Shown here: positions 45,992-55,157 of the stretch, in pieces | Layout of the letters: each line of letters opens with the position of its first letter | How positions within the stretch are numbered: position 1 is the first letter of the stretch | Source: Bacillota bacterium | GTDB lineage: Bacteria > Bacillota_A > Clostridia > Lachnospirales > Lachnospiraceae | Direction: 5' to 3' | DNA length: 64,000 nucleotides | NCBI GenBank assembly: GCA_023407175.1 | Contig: JAEYMU010000024.1 | Span: 1 to 64,000, forward strand | Position numbers and translations under genes: made by a program | Notes under the pieces: generated by a model | What the model was told of the DNA's origin: nothing | Seen by the model: only the letters and a program-made list of their open reading frames with translations | The model's database searches: none

Positions 45992-47320
45992 ATGAGTACA
46001 TGTGCAGAACAACAAAGAGTCGGATGTGCAGTAGGAGGAATTTATACGGCACTTGCAATTGAGAATGTACTTCCGATTTTGCATTGCGGACCGGGCTGTC
46101 AGGACAATGCCGGGAGTGTTATCGCGGATACGAACGGAGGGCAGACGGCAGGAACCTATCAGGAATCGGTTCTTCCCTGTACTGATTTTTGTGAATCGGA
46201 TGTTATCTTCGGAGGCTCGGAACGGCTTCGAAAATTGATTTCTAAATCTTTGGAATATTACAAATCAGATTTATTCATTGTGGTTGACGGGTGTACGGCT
46301 GAAATTGTAGGAGATGATATCGAGGAGGTTGCAAAGAGCTTTGAGGGAAGTAAAGTACCGGTAATCTATGCACAGCTTCCGGGCTTTAAGGGCAATAACC
46401 TCTGGGGCCACAGTCAGATATTGCAGGCCATTATCAACCAGTATCTGAAGCCCACAGATAAAAGAAACCCAAAGCAGGTCAATGTATGGGGAATTGTTCC
46501 CTTCTACGACACCATGTGGTTTACTACTCTGGAGAAGCTGGAGCTATTATTAAAACGCCTGGGACTGGAGCCAAATATCATATACGGAAGAGGAAAGGGC
46601 ATCGCGGAGGTTGACAAGATTCCCGAGGCTGCCTTTAATTTATTACTGTCTCCCTGGGTTGATCTGGATATTGTGAAGCTGCTGAAGGAGAAGTATGACA
46701 CTCCTTACTTTCATTATCCGGATCTGCCCATCGGTCCCACGGAAACTACCAGATTTATCCGGGAACTGGTGGAGTATGCAGAGCTTGACCGGGATCTTGC
46801 GGAGGAATACATCAGGGAGGAGGAGGACAGATACTATTATTATATCAAGAGACATGTAAAATGGCTCTATACCTGTAAGATGCCTCCGAAGGAATTTATG
46901 ATCAATTCCAGCGCCTCTGTCGCACTCTCCCTGACCAGGTTTCTGGTAAATGATCTCGGGCTTTTACCGCTGAAGGTATATATAGTTGATCATGTTCCGG
47001 AGCTTTATGAGGGGCGAATCAGAGGATATTTCAATGACCTGGAGCTTGAGAATAAGGATTTTGAGATTGTATTTACTAACGACGGAGGACTGATGAATGC
47101 TGAGGTCAGAAACAAAGCATTTGTTAATCCGGTGAATATTTTTGGAACAGCGTGGGATGAACTGCTGGCAAAGAATAAAAAATTTCCCTTTGTACCGGTA
47201 TCTGCTCCTTATGGGGATACCGTAATCGGCAATAAGACCTATTTCGGTTATGACGGTGCCATCAGTCTTTTCACAGATTTTTATGCGGACATGGCCAATA
47301 AAAGCACGGGTTCGGTTTAG
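45992..47320 (+). CDS. Nitrogenase-like component 1 beta (K-type) subunit
   Basis: 442 residues, start 2 bp after the D-type stop, RBS AGGAGG. P-cluster-type cysteines: Cys36 (HCGPGCQDN), Cys63 or Cys67 (PCTDFCESDVIFGG) and Cys101 (VVDGCTAEIVGDDI); additional Cys4, Cys12 and Cys32. YAQLPGFKGNNLWGHSQIL corresponds to the GSxxxGYD region of NifK. The C-terminus lacks the NifK/AnfK tail. With the D-type gene it should form the D2K2 core reduced by the NifH at 41825. No delta (G) subunit gene is present. Confidence 0.82.
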   Translation: MSTCAEQQRVGCAVGGIYTALAIENVLPILHCGPGCQDNAGSVIADTNGGQTAGTYQESVLPCTDFCESDVIFGGSERLRKLISKSLEYYKSDLFIVVDGCTAEIVGDDIEEVAKSFEGSKVPVIYAQLPGFKGNNLWGHSQILQAIINQYLKPTDKRNPKQVNVWGIVPFYDTMWFTTLEKLELLLKRLGLEPNIIYGRGKGIAEVDKIPEAAFNLLLSPWVDLDIVKLLKEKYDTPYFHYPDLPIGPTETTRFIRELVEYAELDRDLAEEYIREEEDRYYYYIKRHVKWLYTCKMPPKEFMINSSASVALSLTRFLVNDLGLLPLKVYIVDHVPELYEGRIRGYFNDLELENKDFEIVFTNDGGLMNAEVRNKAFVNPVNIFGTAWDELLAKNKKFPFVPVSAPYGDTVIGNKTYFGYDGAISLFTDFYADMANKSTGSV

Positions 47321-47341
47321 TGGCAGAAAGGATAGGATTAC

Positions 47342-48142
47342 ATGGGTAGTATACAATTACAGGATGTATCTTTTTCATATGAGCATAAGAATACTCCGTT
47401 TCTTGCGCTAAGCGATATCAATCTGGAAATTCATGAGGGGGAATTTGTCTGTGTGGTAGGCTCCTCCGGCTGCGGCAAGAGTACGCTGATCACCTTGCTG
47501 GAGGGCCTGAATTTCCCTACCGCCGGAAGGATATTAATTAATGGGAATGAGGTTCAGGGGCCGGGTAAGGACCGATGCATTGTATTCCAGCATTATTCTT
47601 TGTTTGCCTGGCAGACGGCCAGGAAGAATATTGCCTTTGGTATCAGACAGGTGCGAAAGGGCCTATCCAGAAAAGAGGTAGATAAGCTGGCGCTGGAATA
47701 TCTGGACCGGGTTGGATTAAGCGGCTATGAGAATAAGTACCCGCATCAGCTTTCCGGCGGGCAGCAGCAGAGAGTTGCCATCGCAAGGGCTCTGGCCATG
47801 GATCCGGATATCCTTTTGATGGATGAACCCTTCGGCGCCATTGATACCAAGAACCGGATGCTTTTGCAGGATTTGCTGCTGCAGCTTTGTGAGAATGAAA
47901 AGAAGAAAAGAACGGTTGTATTTATCACGCATGATGTGGATGAAGCCTTATTTTTAGCGGACAGGATTATCTTCATGCAGCCAAAGAAAATCCGCAAGGA
48001 CATTTCCATTAATTTCGGAAGCCACCGTGTCCGCTCGGAAATTGTCGGAAGTGTCAAATATATGGAGCTTAGAAATCAGCTGATCAGCCTGTTTTATGAA
48101 GAGGTTGGGGAAGTAATCGGCGGCGAGGAGGTATATTTATGA
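47342..48142 (+). CDS. ABC transporter ATPase (SsuB/TauB-like)
   Basis: 266 residues. Walker A GSSGCGKSTL, Q-loop CIVFQHYSLFAWQTA, signature LSGGQQQRVAIARAL, Walker B ILLMDEPFGAID, His-switch FITHDVDEALFLADR. The C-terminal tail (about 205-266) is somewhat longer than in SsuB. It lies 21 bp after the K-type gene and overlaps the permease by 4 bp, so transporter and enzyme are co-transcribed. Confidence 0.93.
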   Translation: MGSIQLQDVSFSYEHKNTPFLALSDINLEIHEGEFVCVVGSSGCGKSTLITLLEGLNFPTAGRILINGNEVQGPGKDRCIVFQHYSLFAWQTARKNIAFGIRQVRKGLSRKEVDKLALEYLDRVGLSGYENKYPHQLSGGQQQRVAIARALAMDPDILLMDEPFGAIDTKNRMLLQDLLLQLCENEKKKRTVVFITHDVDEALFLADRIIFMQPKKIRKDISINFGSHRVRSEIVGSVKYMELRNQLISLFYEEVGEVIGGEEVYL

Positions 48143-49047
48143 TAAAAAGGGTGATAAATCTGCCCAACCTGCTGTTTATTGCAGCTATCGTCGTATCCTT
48201 TGTTCCGGCTTATTTTCAACTGAATTCTCCGGCGGCCTACATTGTTGTGTTGTTCCTGTTTGAGGTCAGATTTGTATATAAGATAATCAAGAATTACAAC
48301 AAGAAGGATTTGGATTTATATGCAATTATATTTTCCTTTTTTATTCTGTGGGATTTGTCCAGTAAGGTATTTCATGTAATCCACTATACGATTTTACCGC
48401 CTCCGGAAAATGTATTCTATATCTATACACAGGATTATACAAAAATGTTCAATGGTTTTCTGCATTCCATGTATCTGATTATCATGGGGGTCGGCACAGG
48501 AATGGGCTTTGGCGTATTGCTGGGACTGCTCATTGGCTGGTATAAGAGGCTTCGGGAAAGTATCTCACCGATTATCGGTGTAGTGGCCGCCGTACCGGCT
48601 CTGGTATATGCGCCCTATGTGGTAGCAGTATCTCCCAGCTTTCAGACGGCTTCCATCGTAGTCATTTTTCTAGGAATCTTCTGGCCGACGTTGATTAATA
48701 TGATCAGCAATGTTGCAAATGTGGATAAAAAGCTCATTGACAGTGCAAAATCCCTGAATCTAAGTACCCGGTCCATGCTGTTTAAGGTGCTTTTGCCGGA
48801 TTGCGCCATTCCGATATTAACCAGTCTTCGTATCCGAATTGCTACAGCCTTTATGATACTTACCATGGCCGAGACAATCGGTTCCAGTGTTGGGCTTGGT
48901 TATTATGTTAAGAAATGGTCCGATTTTGCCAATTACACCAAGGTTTTTGCCGGGATTATATTAATTGCCGTGGTTGTTACGGGCATTAATGCCTTGATTG
49001 CGCTGTTTGAGAAAAAGGCCCTGAAATGGGCAGCCTCCCAGCAGTGA
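48139..49047 (+). CDS. ABC transporter permease (SsuC/TauC-like)
   Basis: 302 residues. An N-terminal region with three hydrophobic segments (LLFIAAIVVSFVPAYF; AAYIVVLFLFEVRFVY) precedes the usual six-helix BPD_transp_1 core with the EAA-type loop DSAKSLNLSTRSMLFKVLLP. Larger than typical SsuC. Membrane channel for the ligand of the binding protein at 43358. Confidence 0.9.
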   Translation: MIKRVINLPNLLFIAAIVVSFVPAYFQLNSPAAYIVVLFLFEVRFVYKIIKNYNKKDLDLYAIIFSFFILWDLSSKVFHVIHYTILPPPENVFYIYTQDYTKMFNGFLHSMYLIIMGVGTGMGFGVLLGLLIGWYKRLRESISPIIGVVAAVPALVYAPYVVAVSPSFQTASIVVIFLGIFWPTLINMISNVANVDKKLIDSAKSLNLSTRSMLFKVLLPDCAIPILTSLRIRIATAFMILTMAETIGSSVGLGYYVKKWSDFANYTKVFAGIILIAVVVTGINALIALFEKKALKWAASQQ

Positions 49048-49096
49048 TGGACGCCATTATCATATATCAAATAAATTAAGGGAAGGATGAATTTAA

Positions 49097-50116
49097 TTGT
49101 CAGAAAATAATAATCTAAAGGAAAGACCAAAGGAAACGGAAACAGAAATTGATGAAACGGGAGCCTTCATCAGACAGCCAAATCGTTTTACCACACCCTT
49201 TGGGGATAGTGACACAGCTTTGAAGGCAGAGAGCGGCAGATACCGGCTGATCTGGGCTAAGGGCTGCCACTGGTCTAACCGTGCCTCTATTGTAAGGGAG
49301 CTTCTGGGGCTGCAGGAGGCAATCAGCATTAATTTGGTTGGGCGAAGCAGGGAAAATTATAAATACGGCTGGGAATTTGTATATGACGAAGACCACCGCG
49401 ATCCCGTACTGGGGGTGCAGTTTTTAAGTGAGCTCTATGCGAATGCGGACCCGGAATATAGGGGAAGGTGTACGGTTCCTTCTCTGGTGGACGTTACGAC
49501 AAGGAAGGTTGTGAATAATGATTATCACAGGCTGACGAATTATCTGGAAAGGGATTTCAGGCCTTTTCAGAAAAAGGATGCACCGGAGCTTTATCCGGTG
49601 GAATTCCGGGAGGATATCGACCGGCTGAACGACTGGTTATTTCCCAATCTGAATAATGCAACCTACCGTATGATGTTCGCACAGTCACTTTCTGCCTATC
49701 AGGCGGCCTTCAATGATTTCTACAATACGCTGGATATTCTGGAGGAGCGTCTGGAAAGGAACCGTTTTCTCTTCGGGGATTATGTGACTGATAGCGATGT
49801 CAGGGTTTTTGTAACTCTGGCAAGGTTTGATACCCATTATTACCGGTATCTTGGGCCGCTGAAGAAGCGTGTGGCAGATTATAAGAATGTATGGGCCTAT
49901 GTCAGGGATTTATATGCCATCCCGGCCTTTAAGAATAATACCTACTTCAAGGATATTGCGGCAGGTCATGGTGACAAAACCCAGCTATTCGTAGATTTTA
50001 ATACCAGATTTGTTGATCAGCTGGATTTTGCCGGCATCTGGTCGGAGCCCCAGGATCGCTTCAAGCTAAGCAGCGATCCCGGACATAGATTAAGGATTGA
50101 TATCCAGAATTCATAA
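49097..50116 (+). CDS. Glutathione S-transferase-like protein (xi class, YqjG-like)
   Basis: 339 residues, TTG start with GGAAGGATG upstream. Thioredoxin-fold start with catalytic Cys in AKGCHWSNRASIVRELLGLQ, VGRSRENYKYGWEF, PSLVDVTTRKVVNNDYHRL, and the helical domain LEERLERNRFLFGDYVTDSD plus TLARFDTHYYRYLGPLKKRV. Xi-class enzymes reduce glutathionyl-hydroquinones; Clostridia mostly lack glutathione, so another thiol is likely. The 50-bp gap to the permease and same direction suggest it belongs to the nitrogenase-like locus. Confidence 0.85.
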   Translation: MSENNNLKERPKETETEIDETGAFIRQPNRFTTPFGDSDTALKAESGRYRLIWAKGCHWSNRASIVRELLGLQEAISINLVGRSRENYKYGWEFVYDEDHRDPVLGVQFLSELYANADPEYRGRCTVPSLVDVTTRKVVNNDYHRLTNYLERDFRPFQKKDAPELYPVEFREDIDRLNDWLFPNLNNATYRMMFAQSLSAYQAAFNDFYNTLDILEERLERNRFLFGDYVTDSDVRVFVTLARFDTHYYRYLGPLKKRVADYKNVWAYVRDLYAIPAFKNNTYFKDIAAGHGDKTQLFVDFNTRFVDQLDFAGIWSEPQDRFKLSSDPGHRLRIDIQNS

Positions 50117-50151
50117 AACCTGTCAGAGCGGTATGGCTGCAGCAGTAAGCC

Positions 50152-52134
50152 TTATTCTTCTGATGCCAGAAGCTCCCATTGCTCCAGGAGTTCCTCCAGG
50201 CGGCTTTCGATCGTCTTCTTCTCCTGATTCAATTCCATCAGCTTTTGCGGATTTGTAAATATTTCCTCAAGGGTCAGCAGTTGGTCTATTTCCTCATTAC
50301 GTGCTTCCAGAGCGGTGATTTCCTCCTCGGTTTTCTTAAGATCACTCTTTCTCTTGCGAATTTTTGCCTGTTCCTCCTTTTGCTGCTGCCAGTTCTGCTT
50401 ATTTTCGCTGTCGCTGATGGCAGAGGCGGTATTCATGGAAACAAACGCAGGAGAAGAGGAGATGGGAAAGGCTCCCGGTCTCGTGGCCGCCGGAGCCGAT
50501 GTGGAAGGCTTTTCTAAATAGGCGGCCTCCACCTCTGGCTTTTTCTCCAGATAGTAATCATAATTACCAATATAATTAAGCAGGGTCTGTTCGGTCAGAT
50601 CCAGGATTCTGGTAGCGGTTTTATTGATAAAATAACGGTCATGGGAGACGTATAGCACCGTTCCGCTGTAATGGTTGATAGCATTCTCCAGGATTTCCTT
50701 GGAGGCAATGTCAAGATGGTTCGTTGGCTCATCCAAAATCAAGAGATTCGCTTCGGAGAGCATCAGCTTTGCGAGGGATACACGGCCCCGTTCCCCGCCG
50801 CTGATATCCTTAATGCGCTTGAATACATCATCCTCGGTAAAGAGAAAGGCAGCGAGAATATTACGCACTGTGGTATTATCCAGATGGGGATAGGCGTCCT
50901 GCAATTCCTCGAATAAGGTTTTCTCAGGATCGAGCACCTGATGCTCCTGGTCATAATAGCCCACATGGACCTTGGTGCCAAGCTTTACCTGTCCGGCATC
51001 TGCCTCCACCTGCCCGTTGATTATTTTCAAAATGGTAGTTTTGCCGGTGCCATTGTTTCCGATGATGGCAACCTTCTCACCACGTTTGATTTCAAAATTC
51101 AGATTCTGAAACAGAGTTAATTTATCATAGGCCTTTGCCAGCTCCGTTACGGTAAGAACATCATTTCCGCTCATGATACGGGGCTCCAGGTGAAAATGCA
51201 TCTCGGTGTGGTCCACCGGACGCTCTACCCGTTCGATTTTCTCCAGCATCTTCTCACGGCTTTCCGCACGCTTAATAGATTTCTCACGGTTGAAGGAGCG
51301 AAGCTTTGCAATTACCTCCTCCTGATGCTTGATTTCCTGCTGCTGGTTCAGATACTGCTTGAGCATGGCATTTTGCAGCATGGATTTCTTCTGTGCGTAG
51401 GCGGAATAATTGCCTTCAAAGGTCTGGCACTTGCTATTATCCAGCTCAACAACCTTGGATACCACCTTATCAAGAAAATAACGGTCATGGGCGACGACAA
51501 TAACGGCTCCGCTGTAATTGAGCAGAAAGGTTTCCAGCCAGGCAATTGAGATCAGGTCCAGATGGTTGGTGGGCTCATCCAGCAGAATAATATCGGGCTT
51601 TGACAGAAGGAGCTTGCCAAGGGCAATCCTGGTTTTCTGACCTCCGGACAGGGTATTGACCTTCTTGCCAAATTCCTCTTCACCAAACCCAAGACCCTTA
51701 AGAATTCCAGTCACCTCGCTTTGGTAGGCATAACCGTTCTTTGCTTCGAATTCATGCATAAGGCGGGTATAGGTGGCAAGCATCTGATTCAGCTTGTCTC
51801 CTTCGGCATGCTTCATATCCTGTTCCAGGGTTCTTATATTGTTATCCAGCTCAATGATATCCTTTTTTACGGTAAGCATCTCCTCTAAGAGAGTGCTTTC
51901 CGAGGACAGGTTCTGGTGCTGTGCAAGATAGCCGATGGTGCTTCCCTTGGCCAGAATGACCTCGCCGTCATCGGCAGGCATTTCCTTCATGATGATTTTC
52001 AGCAGGGTGGACTTGCCGGCACCGTTGATTCCTACGATAGCCGCCTTTTCCCTTTCATTGACATGAAAGGAAACTTCCTTAAGAACCTGCTCTGTTCCAA
52101 ATGCTTTATTTATATTTTTGCATGCAAGTATCAT
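50152..52134 (-). CDS. ABC-F family ATPase (ribosome-associated type)
   Basis: 660 residues, two ABC modules on one chain without membrane segments. Walker A GINGAGKSTL and GNNGTGKTTI, signatures LSGGQKTRIALGKLL and ISGGERGRVSLAKLM, Walker B ILLDEPTNHLD and LILDEPTNHLD, charged inter-domain linker (about residues 240-320) and a C-terminal coiled coil (about 580-655). Members act on the ribosome in translation or antibiotic protection. Converges on the GST-like gene; no link to neighbours. Confidence 0.92.
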   Translation of the reverse strand: MILACKNINKAFGTEQVLKEVSFHVNEREKAAIVGINGAGKSTLLKIIMKEMPADDGEVILAKGSTIGYLAQHQNLSSESTLLEEMLTVKKDIIELDNNIRTLEQDMKHAEGDKLNQMLATYTRLMHEFEAKNGYAYQSEVTGILKGLGFGEEEFGKKVNTLSGGQKTRIALGKLLLSKPDIILLDEPTNHLDLISIAWLETFLLNYSGAVIVVAHDRYFLDKVVSKVVELDNSKCQTFEGNYSAYAQKKSMLQNAMLKQYLNQQQEIKHQEEVIAKLRSFNREKSIKRAESREKMLEKIERVERPVDHTEMHFHLEPRIMSGNDVLTVTELAKAYDKLTLFQNLNFEIKRGEKVAIIGNNGTGKTTILKIINGQVEADAGQVKLGTKVHVGYYDQEHQVLDPEKTLFEELQDAYPHLDNTTVRNILAAFLFTEDDVFKRIKDISGGERGRVSLAKLMLSEANLLILDEPTNHLDIASKEILENAINHYSGTVLYVSHDRYFINKTATRILDLTEQTLLNYIGNYDYYLEKKPEVEAAYLEKPSTSAPAATRPGAFPISSSPAFVSMNTASAISDSENKQNWQQQKEEQAKIRKRKSDLKKTEEEITALEARNEEIDQLLTLEEIFTNPQKLMELNQEKKTIESRLEELLEQWELLASEE

Positions 52135-52264
52135 AGTTAAATCCTCTTGACGTTAATTTTTAAGTGCTTTGAAGGCTTAAAAAAGCGGGGGATGACTGTT
52201 ATTACAGGAATAACTGCTTGTATACTTTATCATTTTTTTGGGCAAATAACAAGTCTGAAATGTC

Positions 52265-52435
52265 AGCCTTACAAAGGCTATATTCGATATAGAAGATATC
52301 CGCACCTGAAATTCAGCCGTCTAAACGGTGAAAAAATGACCTTTTGGAGAAGAATTTGCCTTTGATTTTTGATATACTCCTCTTTGAATGCCGAATATGG
52401 GCATTTTTTAACGATAATGGGTTAGTTTATACTAA
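52265..52435 (+). promoter_or_regulatory. Leader region of the ECF transporter operon
   Basis: The 329-bp stretch before the S component holds AGCCTT-ACA-AAGGCT (52265-52279) overlapping CTATAT-TCG-ATATAG (52278-52292), a terminator-like AATGCC...GGGCATTTTTT (52387-52409) and TTAGT-TTAT-ACTAA (52422-52435). No riboswitch class was recognised. The signals are compatible with metal- or ligand-controlled attenuation. Confidence 0.4.
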
Positions 52436-52463
52436 TCCGAAGAACTTCAAGGAGGATAAACAT

Positions 52464-53066
52464 ATGTCAGATCAAAATTACAGCTTAAGGCTTACAGGAA
52501 AGGATTTAATCAATATAGGCATCTTTTCTGCGATTTATTTCATGATCAGCTTTATCGGTATGGGGCTTGCAATTATTCCGGTTCTGTGGATTCTTATGCC
52601 GGGGGTCATTGCTATACTGGCCGGGATTCCCTTTATGCTCCTGTGCTCTAAAGTGAAAAAACCGGGTGTTCCTTTACTGATGGGGATTATAACCGGGCTT
52701 CTCTATTTTATCACAGGACAGTTTACGGCTGTTATACTGGCTACCTTTGCATGCGGCTGCCTTTTGGCAGAACTGCTCCGTTGGAAGAGTCATTACGGGA
52801 GCTATAAAGGAAATACCCTGGCGTTTATTCTATTTTCCTATGGTATGGCTGGCTCGCCGCTTCCGATCTGGATTTTTAGGGACAGCTTTTTTACACAGAT
52901 TGCCGGACAGGGGATGCCGGAAGCGTATGTCTCGACGATGGAGAGCCTTTCCTCTGTTCCGATGCTGCTTATCATGCTTGTTTCGCCAATCATCGGCGGG
53001 TTAATTGGAGCTTTTATTGCACAGGCTATGTTCAAGAAACATTTTAAGAAAGCAGGAATGGTCTGA
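52464..53066 (+). CDS. ECF transporter S component (MptD/Trep_Strep family)
   Basis: 200 residues from ATG 52464 (AAGGAGG upstream). Five to six hydrophobic segments (INIGIFSAIYFMISFIGMGL, GVIAILAGIPFMLLCS, LMGIITGLLYFITGQ). The substrate of this S-component family is not firmly known. T and A components follow immediately, forming a complete group I-like ECF system with an AraC regulator and two ABC half-transporters downstream. Confidence 0.85.
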   Translation: MSDQNYSLRLTGKDLINIGIFSAIYFMISFIGMGLAIIPVLWILMPGVIAILAGIPFMLLCSKVKKPGVPLLMGIITGLLYFITGQFTAVILATFACGCLLAELLRWKSHYGSYKGNTLAFILFSYGMAGSPLPIWIFRDSFFTQIAGQGMPEAYVSTMESLSSVPMLLIMLVSPIIGGLIGAFIAQAMFKKHFKKAGMV

Positions 53067-53067
53067 T

Positions 53068-53745
53068 ATGTCCGTAATAAAACATAATAGCTACATTCGG
53101 CTTGATCCCAGAACCAAAATACTGTTGCTGCTTTTATCCAATCTGTTATTGTTTTTGGAGGGCAGAATAGAATTGGCATTGGCTTTTATGGCCGTGTTGA
53201 CGATGCTGCTCCTGCTCTCAAGGCACTGCAAAGCCGTTGTGGCGTTTGGCGGCATAATTCTATTATCAGAGCTATTGAACCGCTTCATTTTTCCCATAGC
53301 TCCGGAGGTGTTTACGATGATATTTTCCATATCGGTAAACTATACACTGAAAATGCTTCCGTGTTTGATGGCAGGAGCCCTTCTCGTTTTGACAACCTCA
53401 CTGCATGATGTTGTACTGGCTATGAGAAGCTGCCATTTACCGCGGCAGCTGATTATTCCGATTTCGGTTACAATCCGGTATTTTCCCGCCCTGCTTGAGG
53501 AGTTAAAGCATATCAATAATGCCATGAGGCAGCGCACTCTTCCCCTGGCTTCAAGAATCGAAGGCTTCGTAGTTCCTGTAATGATGGCGGCATCAAATAC
53601 GGTTGAAGAATTATCTGCGGCAGCGGTTACCAGAGGAATTGAGAATCCGGCTCCAAAAACGAGTGTGACCCGGCTGCGGTTTCAGGTACAGGATTACCTC
53701 ATAATGCTCATTGGCCTCGGCTTTATTATTGCGGACATGATATAA
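53068..53745 (+). CDS. ECF transporter T component
   Basis: 225 residues from ATG 53068, one base after the S-component stop. Transmembrane coupling subunit (CbiQ/EcfT family): RLDPRTKILLLLLSNLLLFL at the start and the coupling-helix region with AMRQRTLPLA and AAAVTRGIENP, corresponding to the family Ala-Arg-Gly motifs. Confidence 0.9.
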   Translation: MSVIKHNSYIRLDPRTKILLLLLSNLLLFLEGRIELALAFMAVLTMLLLLSRHCKAVVAFGGIILLSELLNRFIFPIAPEVFTMIFSISVNYTLKMLPCLMAGALLVLTTSLHDVVLAMRSCHLPRQLIIPISVTIRYFPALLEELKHINNAMRQRTLPLASRIEGFVVPVMMAASNTVEELSAAAVTRGIENPAPKTSVTRLRFQVQDYLIMLIGLGFIIADMI

Positions 53746-53764
53746 TGAAAGTGAGGTATGACAG

Positions 53765-55150
53765 GTGGTTGAAATAAAGGAAGTGGATTTCTCATATACA
53801 GGTCAGGAAAGGACCCTAAGGAGTGTGAATATGGAAATCCAACAGGGCGAGTGCATACTGCTCTGCGGAGAAAGTGGCTGCGGAAAGACGACAGTCACAA
53901 AATTAGTGAACGGTCTGATTCCACATTTCATTTCAGGAGCGTATTTGTCCGGCAGCATACAGGTGGAGGGAAAACCCGTTGCCCACACACCGATGTATGA
54001 GTTGGCAAAGGCAGTCGGCTCTGTGTTTCAAAATCCAAAGTCGCAGTTTTTTAATCTGGATTCTGACAGTGAGATTGCATTCGGATTGGAAAACGAGGGG
54101 GTTGCTCCGGATAAAATCGCGGAGCGTGTGTCTGCTGCGGTTCAGGATTTACATATTGGACACCTTTGCCACCGGAACATATTTTCCATGTCAGGAGGTG
54201 AAAAGCAGGCTCTGGCCTTTGCCTCCGTCTATGCGATGCAGCCGGAAATCTTTGTACTGGATGAACCCTCTGCTAATTTGGACACAGAGGCCATAGCAGT
54301 GCTGCGGGAGCAGATCGGTAGAGTGAAGAAGAATGGTCAAACCGTAATAATTGCGGAGCACCGTTTGTATTATCTTACTGCGCTGGCAGACCGGATAGTT
54401 TACCTGAGCACGGGTGAGATTAATCGTGTTTTTACAGGAGAGGAGTTTCTGAAGCTAAAGGAAACAGAACGGGTGGCTATGGGGCTTCGATCCATCCGGC
54501 CGCCTGTTCTGAAGCTTCCGGAGCAGGTATTCAAAGCTTCTGACAGCGGCCTTGTCATCCGCGGACTGTCCTATGCCTACAGAAAATGCAGTGTATTAAA
54601 GAATGTCAGCTTTTCAGCCTCAGATGGTGACATTGTCGGAATTATAGGGCATAATGGTGTTGGGAAATCAACCTTCTGTCAGTGCCTCTGCGGATTGCTC
54701 AAAAAACAGTCAGGCACAATATCCTTTAAGGGCAGAGCTCTTTCACCGAGAGAATGCCGGAGGCTCTGCGCCCTGGTCATGCAGGATGTGAACCATCAGC
54801 TTTTTGCAGACAGTGTTTGGGAGGAATGTGCGCTTTCATCCGCAGGAAAGGAGTCTGACCGGGCGGAGGGCCTGCTCAAAAGATTTGAGCTGCTGGAATG
54901 CAGGGAAATGCATCCAATGGCATTGTCAGGCGGGCAGAAGCAGCGCCTTGCAGTCATTACGGCAATTCTCTCAAACAAAAAAATTCTGATTTTTGATGAA
55001 CCGACCAGTGGGCTTGATTACCGCCGTATGACAGAGGTAAGCGGTCTTTTTAAGGAACTGGGGCAATTGGGGCATATTATATTAGTGGTATCCCATGATA
55101 CGGAATTTATTAATGCTACCTGCACCAGTGTATTTCATATGAAATTATAG
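53765..55150 (+). CDS. ECF transporter ATPase, two A domains fused
   Basis: 461 residues, GTG start with GTGAGG upstream. Two complete ABC modules: Walker A GESGCGKTTVTKLVNG and GHNGVGKSTFCQCLCG, signatures MSGGEKQALAFASV and LSGGQKQRLAVITA, Walker B IFVLDEPSANLD and ILIFDEPTSGLD. It energises the S/T pair. Confidence 0.93.
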   Translation: MVEIKEVDFSYTGQERTLRSVNMEIQQGECILLCGESGCGKTTVTKLVNGLIPHFISGAYLSGSIQVEGKPVAHTPMYELAKAVGSVFQNPKSQFFNLDSDSEIAFGLENEGVAPDKIAERVSAAVQDLHIGHLCHRNIFSMSGGEKQALAFASVYAMQPEIFVLDEPSANLDTEAIAVLREQIGRVKKNGQTVIIAEHRLYYLTALADRIVYLSTGEINRVFTGEEFLKLKETERVAMGLRSIRPPVLKLPEQVFKASDSGLVIRGLSYAYRKCSVLKNVSFSASDGDIVGIIGHNGVGKSTFCQCLCGLLKKQSGTISFKGRALSPRECRRLCALVMQDVNHQLFADSVWEECALSSAGKESDRAEGLLKRFELLECREMHPMALSGGQKQRLAVITAILSNKKILIFDEPTSGLDYRRMTEVSGLFKELGQLGHIILVVSHDTEFINATCTSVFHMKL

Positions 55151-55157
55151 AACGGAG

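Noticed and set aside
44520..47320. NifEN cofactor scaffold
   Set aside because: Considered because the cofactor His is missing. Not adopted since the genes travel with their own NifH and a substrate transporter and both proteins keep full P-cluster-type cysteine sets; a phylogeny would be decisive.
52147..52365. 72-codon open frame upstream of the ECF S gene
   Set aside because: No ribosome site, no recognisable protein features; overlaps palindromic leader signals.
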